A model generated the notes under the pieces. The model saw only the letters and a list, made by a program, of their open reading frames with translations. It had not been told where the DNA came from and searched no databases. From Pedobacter sp. (lineage in GTDB: Bacteria; Bacteroidota; Bacteroidia; Sphingobacteriales; Sphingobacteriaceae), in assembly GCA_030149995.1 (NCBI GenBank), contig JASLGV010000424.1, positions 1 through 11,053 on the forward strand: a DNA stretch of 11,053 nt, written 5' to 3'. Made by a program: the position numbers and the translations under genes. Below are positions 7,565 to 11,053 of the stretch, in pieces; position 1 is the stretch's first letter, and every line of letters begins with the position of its first letter.

Positions 7565-8941
7565 TTAGAGTAATACACCCTTTAAAATCAGTACAGCTAC
7601 ACTGAAATAAATAACAATACCCGTTACATCCACCATGGTTGCTACAAAAGGAGCCGATGAGGTTGCCGGATCTAATTTAAGTCTTTTCATAATAATAGGC
7701 ATCATAGAGCCGATTAAACTACCCCATAAAACAATACCGATCAGCGTAAAGAATATGGTTGTGGCAATTAAAAACCAGTGTTCTCCATAATTATAAAGGT
7801 GCAGGTTTTGCCAGAGGATAATCCTTATAAAACCAATACTGCCCAATACGATTCCCAGCATTGCACCCGAAATTAACTCCCGGCGCATTACTTTCCACCA
7901 TTCTGCAATGGTTACTTCGCCCAGGGCCATGGCCTGAATAATTAAGGTAGAAGCCTGCGAACCACTGTTCCCGCCACTGCTCATAATCAAAGGAATAAAT
8001 AAAGAAAGTACAATTGCTTTTTCAAGTTCGATTTCAAAATGCTGCATAGCGGTTGCTGTAAGCATCTCGCCCAGAAAAAGAACAATTAACCAGCCCGCCC
8101 GCTTTTTAACCAGCTTAAGGATGGGCATATCCAAATAAGGCTCATCCAGCGCCTCTGTACCACCAATTTTGTGCATATCTTCTGTATACTCTTCATTGGC
8201 AATCCACAAAATATCATCAACGGTTACAATCCCTAACAATACATTATTTTCGTCTACAACAGGCAATGCTACCCGGTTGTTCATCCTAAAAATATTAATG
8301 GCGTCTTCCTGCGGATCATTTGCTTTTAAAGCAATAAAACGTTTATCGGTCAACTCGCCAATAATGGCTTCCGGATCGGCCAGCAAGACTTCCCGGATAC
8401 GGATATCATCCAGCAATACACCATCTTTATCGATGACATACACCACATCAATCGTTTCTGAATTTTTGCCATAGCGCCTGATGTGTGCAAGTACGCGGTT
8501 TACAGACCATTCCGGTTTCACGGCAATGTAATCGGGTGTCATTAAACGACCAATACTGTCTTCTTTATAACCCAGTAAGGCCAATGATTCCTTGCGCTCT
8601 TCTGCAGGCAGCAAAGTAATCATTTTTTTCACCACATCGCCTTTCAGCTCGCTGAATAAAGCAGTACGATCATCAGGGGGTAAATCCTTTATAATCTGGT
8701 TTAGTTTATTGCCCGAAAGTTTCTTGATAATACGCTCCTGCGTAGGAAAATCTAATATACGGAATACGTTAACCGCCCGGTTAATCGATAATGTTTCAAT
8801 AAATTTTGCGGCATATTGCGGAAGTTCATCAATCAGCTGCTCCACATCGGAGATGTTCAACTGGTCGAGGTACTGTTTCAACTGCTTATCACTCTCGTTC
8901 TCAAGTAATTCGCGAACCTCTTCTACAACCAGATCTTCCAT
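7565..8941 (-). CDS. mgtE: Magnesium transporter/channel MgtE
   Basis: The product is 458 residues, the usual length. Domains in order: an alpha-helical MgtE N domain (about 1-130) with LLPAEERKESLALLGY near its end; two CBS domains (about 135-195 and 198-255, including TPDYIAV and VALPVVDENNVLLGIVTVDD); a connecting plug helix (about 265-283); and five transmembrane helices (about 285-458). PLIMSSGGNSGSQAST (317-332) and LDPATSSAPFVATMVDVTG (423-441) are MgtE signatures; Asp438 probably corresponds to the pore Asp that binds Mg2+ in the Thermus protein. It should import Mg2+ (or Co2+) across the inner membrane, with N and CBS domains closing the pore when cytosolic Mg2+ is high. The start is ATG 8941-8939. 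I saw no M-box in its short upstream region and no clear promoter. Confidence 0.97.
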   Translation of the reverse strand: MEDLVVEEVRELLENESDKQLKQYLDQLNISDVEQLIDELPQYAAKFIETLSINRAVNVFRILDFPTQERIIKKLSGNKLNQIIKDLPPDDRTALFSELKGDVVKKMITLLPAEERKESLALLGYKEDSIGRLMTPDYIAVKPEWSVNRVLAHIRRYGKNSETIDVVYVIDKDGVLLDDIRIREVLLADPEAIIGELTDKRFIALKANDPQEDAINIFRMNNRVALPVVDENNVLLGIVTVDDILWIANEEYTEDMHKIGGTEALDEPYLDMPILKLVKKRAGWLIVLFLGEMLTATAMQHFEIELEKAIVLSLFIPLIMSSGGNSGSQASTLIIQAMALGEVTIAEWWKVMRRELISGAMLGIVLGSIGFIRIILWQNLHLYNYGEHWFLIATTIFFTLIGIVLWGSLIGSMMPIIMKRLKLDPATSSAPFVATMVDVTGIVIYFSVAVLILKGVLL

Positions 8942-9053
8942 AACGACAAAAAATTATGAGTACATGCTTAAACCTTTATTTAACGGTTGCAAAAATGCAG
9001 TTTTATTTTTAAAAAATCCAATACTCTCCTGAATGAATATGCAAATAGTTTTA

Positions 9054-9061
9054 TATTTTTG
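9054..9061 (+). promoter_or_regulatory. -7 box upstream of the tRNA remnant
   Basis: TATTTTTG exactly fits TAnnTTTG and ends 14 bases before the tRNA-like 5' end, the spacing expected for a tRNA promoter. No good -33 box was found at 18-20 bases upstream, so the call is tentative. Confidence 0.4.
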
Positions 9062-9075
9062 CACACGAAATAACT

Positions 9076-9120
9076 GCCCTCGTAGTTCAATGGATAGAAT
9101 GATGGTTTTCAGCATCATCG
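9076..9120 (+). pseudogene. 5' half of a tRNA gene (acceptor strand, D arm, anticodon arm), 3' half missing
   Basis: The stretch can be folded as a tRNA from position 1 to about 43. The 5' acceptor strand is GCCCTCG, followed by TA at positions 8-9. The D arm is GTTC, loop AATGGATA, GAAT. The anticodon stem ATGGT/ATCAT encloses the seven-base loop TTTCAGC. GTTCAATGGATAGAAT is a very typical bacterial tRNA D-arm, seen for example in arginine tRNAs. Downstream (9121-9160) there is no T-arm with a paired stem and no CGAGGGC to close the acceptor, so the gene is truncated. As folded, the anticodon would be TCA, but an alternative TGATG/CATCA stem gives an eight-base loop containing TTC; the arm has probably drifted and no amino acid can be assigned. 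It sits between mgtE and the permease, at a point where sequence was probably lost or exchanged. Confidence 0.6.
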
Positions 9121-9183
9121 GCCGCTCAATCACCTGATTTTCAATACAAAAAAAACAAAATCTGTTTTTCCAAATAAATTATT

Positions 9184-9218
9184 TATAAAACAGATGCTGA
9201 CATAAACATGCCAGCATC
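9184..9218 (-). terminator. Rho-independent terminator of the permease gene
   Basis: On the minus strand, GATGCTGGCAT pairs with ATGTCAGCATC (eleven pairs, one G-U) around the loop GTTT, followed by TGTTTTATAAAT. It begins 20 bases after the permease stop. The rest of 8942-9238 holds only the tRNA remnant and AT-rich sequence. Confidence 0.88.
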
Positions 9219-9238
9219 CAAATCAATAACATTACTCT

Positions 9239-10711
9239 TTATTTTTCAGGTAAGTCTGTACTTCTTTGAAACTCCCTTCTTAACTTACTTCGTTTCCTGC
9301 CATAAAATAAATAAAAAACGATGCCAATAGCCATCCAAATAAACAGCCGTTCCCAACTCTCAACAGGTAAGCCAGTCATTAAAAACACACATACACCAAT
9401 TCCAAGAATTGGGACTACCGGAACCCAGGGAACCTTAAAGCCTCTTTGAATATCGGGGCTCGTTCTTCTCAGAATTATCACACCCAGGGCCACTAAAGAA
9501 AAAGCAAACAAGGTTCCAATACTTACCATATGTCCAAGATCTGATATTGGAACAAAACCTGCCAGTATACTTACAAATACCATAAAAAAAAGATTACTTT
9601 TCCAGGGAGTTTTGAATTTTGAGTGGATATCGCTAAAAAAAGCGGGTAATAAACCATCTTTAGACATGCTGTAAAAGACCCTTGACTGCCCCATTAACAT
9701 AACCAGTATTACCGATGTATAACCCGCCAGTATTGCAATAATCAATGCACTGTTTAAAAAGTGAAATCCAGTTACTGCAAATGCTGTTGCTGCCGGACTG
9801 GCGTCACCAATAAATTCCTTATAGGAGACCAAACCTGTCATTACGTAAGAAAATGCGACGTAAAGGATTGTTGCGACCAAAAGAGATCCAATTATTCCGA
9901 TGGGCATATCTCTTTGTGGATTTTTGGCTTCCTGTGCTGCTGTGGAAACAGCATCAAAACCAATAAAGCCGAAAAATACAACTGCGGCACCTCTGATTAT
10001 TCCAGACCAGCCAAACTGTCCGTATGTTCCGGTATTCTCAGGAATAAACGGTGTATAATTTTCGCCTTTTATAAAGGACCATCCTAAAAAAATAAAAAGC
10101 AAGATTACACCCAATTTGAGTATTACCAAAATATTATTCATCAGAGCAGACTCCTTAGTTCCTTTGGCTAACAATAAAGATAATACTACAACAATTACAA
10201 TGGCGGGGAGATTAACGATGCCACCCGATAAAGTGGTTCCGTTAGCCAGTTTCACCGGATCAAATGGAGAACTCGTAAATTCGGGAGGCAGATTCAATCC
10301 TATTTGGGACAGGAGCTTAACAGCATAACTTGACCAGCTTACTGCAACAGTTGCTGAGGCCAGTGCGTACTCTAAAACCAGGTCCCATCCAATGATCCAG
10401 GCCATAAATTCTCCTAATGTAGCATAGGTATAAGTATAGGCAGAACCAGCTACAGGAATCATGGAGGCATATTCTGCATAACAAAGTGCACAAAAAGCAC
10501 ATGCTACTGCAGCCAATACGAACGAGAGAATTACTGCCGGACCAGCGTTTTCTGCAGCTACGATCCCTGTGAGGGAAAAAATTCCTGCACCTACAATTGC
10601 TCCTATTCCAAGCGCAACTAAATTAACAGGTCCCAGCGAACGCTTAAACCCCTGGTTTTCGTCTTGTTGGTTTTCGGCAACCAAATTTTGAATTGATTTT
10701 TTTAAAAACAT
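9239..10711 (-). CDS. APC-superfamily amino acid permease (CAT/YfnA-like), S-box controlled
   Basis: The product is 490 residues with about twelve hydrophobic helices, consistent with the cationic amino acid transporter branch of the APC superfamily. The unwound TM1 motif GIGAIVGAGIF is at 35-45. TM6 and its following loop, FFGFIGFDAVSTAAQEAKNPQRDMP, span 246-270; these two regions bind the substrate amino group and carboxylate in the LeuT-like fold. The tail after about 470 is basic and cytosolic. It should import amino acids by proton or ion coupling across the inner membrane. The family alone does not give the substrate. The SAM-I riboswitch in its leader points to methionine or another sulfur amino acid, which is inference. 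The start ATG 10711-10709 gives a normal cytosolic N-terminus. It is a single-gene unit with its own leader and terminator. Confidence 0.95.
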   Translation of the reverse strand: MFLKKSIQNLVAENQQDENQGFKRSLGPVNLVALGIGAIVGAGIFSLTGIVAAENAGPAVILSFVLAAVACAFCALCYAEYASMIPVAGSAYTYTYATLGEFMAWIIGWDLVLEYALASATVAVSWSSYAVKLLSQIGLNLPPEFTSSPFDPVKLANGTTLSGGIVNLPAIVIVVVLSLLLAKGTKESALMNNILVILKLGVILLFIFLGWSFIKGENYTPFIPENTGTYGQFGWSGIIRGAAVVFFGFIGFDAVSTAAQEAKNPQRDMPIGIIGSLLVATILYVAFSYVMTGLVSYKEFIGDASPAATAFAVTGFHFLNSALIIAILAGYTSVILVMLMGQSRVFYSMSKDGLLPAFFSDIHSKFKTPWKSNLFFMVFVSILAGFVPISDLGHMVSIGTLFAFSLVALGVIILRRTSPDIQRGFKVPWVPVVPILGIGVCVFLMTGLPVESWERLFIWMAIGIVFYLFYGRKRSKLRREFQRSTDLPEK

Positions 10712-10743
10712 ATGGTAAAAAATAAACCGGGCTCCTTGCTCAC

Positions 10744-10763
10744 CATTTCTGCATGCAGAAATG
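10744..10763 (-). repeat. 20-bp perfect palindrome in the permease leader, possible hairpin near the start codon
   Basis: CATTTCTGCATGCAGAAATG is fully self-complementary and forms an eight-pair stem with the loop CATG. It lies 32 bases before the permease ATG and 136 bases after the riboswitch. It could belong to the expression platform or be an operator. Confidence 0.45.
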
Positions 10764-10802
10764 ATTAATAAACAAATGAATTTCGGTTGTTCATAAAATT
10801 TA

Positions 10803-10856
10803 ATTTCAGACAGGTTACCGGCCTAAGATCTTTATGCTTGTTACATCATCTGAAAT
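10803..10856 (-). promoter_or_regulatory. Candidate expression-platform hairpin of the S-box leader
   Basis: On the minus strand ATTTCAGA (10856-10849) pairs perfectly with TCTGAAAT (10810-10803), closing a 38-base loop, and is followed by TAAATTTT. Inside the loop, ATCTTA (10829-10824) can pair with TAAGAT (10903-10898), which overlaps the 3' strand of riboswitch helix P1. This would give an alternative fold, as needed for a switch, but the pairings are short and A/T-rich. Confidence 0.35.
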
Positions 10857-10899
10857 CGTTTGAAATATGTGTACTAACCAAATCCTGAGTATCCCCAAT

Positions 10900-10997
10900 C
10901 TTATCTGCTCCTATTAACAGGAAGGATTTAGCACCTTATTTGGCAACAGGTTGCTAAGACATCATAGGGCCAACTCCCTCAGTCTTTCTGGATAAGT
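10900..10997 (-). promoter_or_regulatory. SAM-I (S-box) riboswitch aptamer
   Basis: Read on the minus strand, the conserved S-box order is present. CTTATCCAGAAAGACTGAGGG opens the element (10996 down to 10976). TTGGCCCTATGATG and then AGCAACC form the P3 region and the end of P2. GGTGCTAAATCC forms the J3/4-P4 signature, and GCAGATAAG closes it. P1 is CTTATC paired with GATAAG, and P2 is AAGAC paired with GTCTT. The length of 98 bases is typical. It binds S-adenosylmethionine and in known cases turns gene expression off when SAM is high. It lies 188 bases upstream of the permease ATG, an unusually long gap. No standard GC-rich terminator follows at once, so the mechanism of control is open. 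Confidence 0.92.
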
Positions 10998-11002
10998 AAC
11001 AC

Positions 11003-11017
11003 GAGGAAACCTTCCTC
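11003..11017 (-). repeat. Short hairpin at the 5' end of the permease leader
   Basis: GAGGAA pairs with TTCCTC around a three-base loop. It lies just after the predicted transcription start and just before the riboswitch, where it may stabilise the 5' end of the transcript. Confidence 0.4.
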
Positions 11018-11023
11018 ATGGCG

Positions 11024-11031
11024 CAAAAATA
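11024..11031 (-). promoter_or_regulatory. -7 box of the permease/S-box transcript
   Basis: TATTTTTG on the minus strand is an exact TAnnTTTG match. The -33 position falls at the window edge and cannot be judged. The start point would be near 11017, about 20 bases before the aptamer, which fits a riboswitch leader. Confidence 0.5.
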
Positions 11032-11053
11032 AGAATTAAATATATAAAGAATA

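Noticed and set aside
8592..9032. Plus-strand open frame of 146 codons over the 5' part of mgtE
   Set aside because: It is Ser-rich low-complexity translation of the mgtE complement and has no family signature.
8942..9053. M-box Mg2+ riboswitch upstream of mgtE
   Set aside because: The interval before the tRNA remnant is only about 110 bases, AT-rich, and none of the conserved M-box segments was visible.
9076..9120. Reading the tRNA-like fragment as a functional UGA-decoding (TCA anticodon) suppressor or selenocysteine tRNA
   Set aside because: There is no T arm or 3' acceptor strand, the length and arms do not fit a selenocysteine tRNA, and another fold of the same arm gives a different loop.
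1..11053. CRISPR arrays, insertion sequences, phage or defence genes
   Set aside because: No regularly spaced repeats, transposase or integrase frames, or terminal inverted repeats were seen anywhere in the window.

Overview
The window reads as ordinary chromosomal DNA of a Bacteroidota bacterium, most likely a Sphingobacteriaceae/Pedobacter-type organism. Three things point there: the gene families (a DUF5117-type zinc metalloprotease, a DUF5362-like membrane protein, a LytS-type kinase), the lack of clear Shine-Dalgarno sequences, and several matches to the Bacteroidota promoter pattern with a TAnnTTTG -7 box. Genus is inference from composition and gene style, not from a search.

Layout. 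1-1725 (-): N-terminal 575 residues of an exported zinc metalloprotease that runs off the left edge. 1867-3483 (-): membrane sensor histidine kinase of the LytS/YehU class with a periplasmic Cache-like domain and no response regulator beside it. 3719-4630 (+): exported class A beta-lactamase-fold serine hydrolase that has the Ser-x-x-Lys, SDN and KSG motifs but no visible Glu166 equivalent. 4642-5103 (-): small DUF5362-like membrane protein. 5275-6375 (+): the universal ATPase YchF, divergent from the DUF5362 gene, with interleaved promoters and a strong terminator after it. 6502-7482 (+): a GNAT acetyltransferase and a MarR regulator in one operon; an 18-bp perfect palindrome lies inside the predicted promoter. 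7565-8941 (-): Mg2+ channel/transporter MgtE, convergent with marR across a long palindromic hairpin. 9076-9120 (+): the 5' half of a tRNA gene with no 3' half, still preceded by a promoter-like box. 9239-10711 (-): APC-superfamily amino acid permease. 10712-11053: its long leader, which contains a SAM-I (S-box) riboswitch.

How the parts work together. Most genes look like independent transcription units. The two best regulatory stories are (i) the GNAT-MarR operon, probably repressed by its own MarR protein at the promoter palindrome, and (ii) the permease, whose S-box leader ties its expression to S-adenosylmethionine level and so predicts transport of methionine or a related sulfur compound. 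No mobile element, CRISPR array, phage gene or defence system was seen. The only trace of rearrangement is the broken tRNA between mgtE and the permease. I found no convincing wholly new system.
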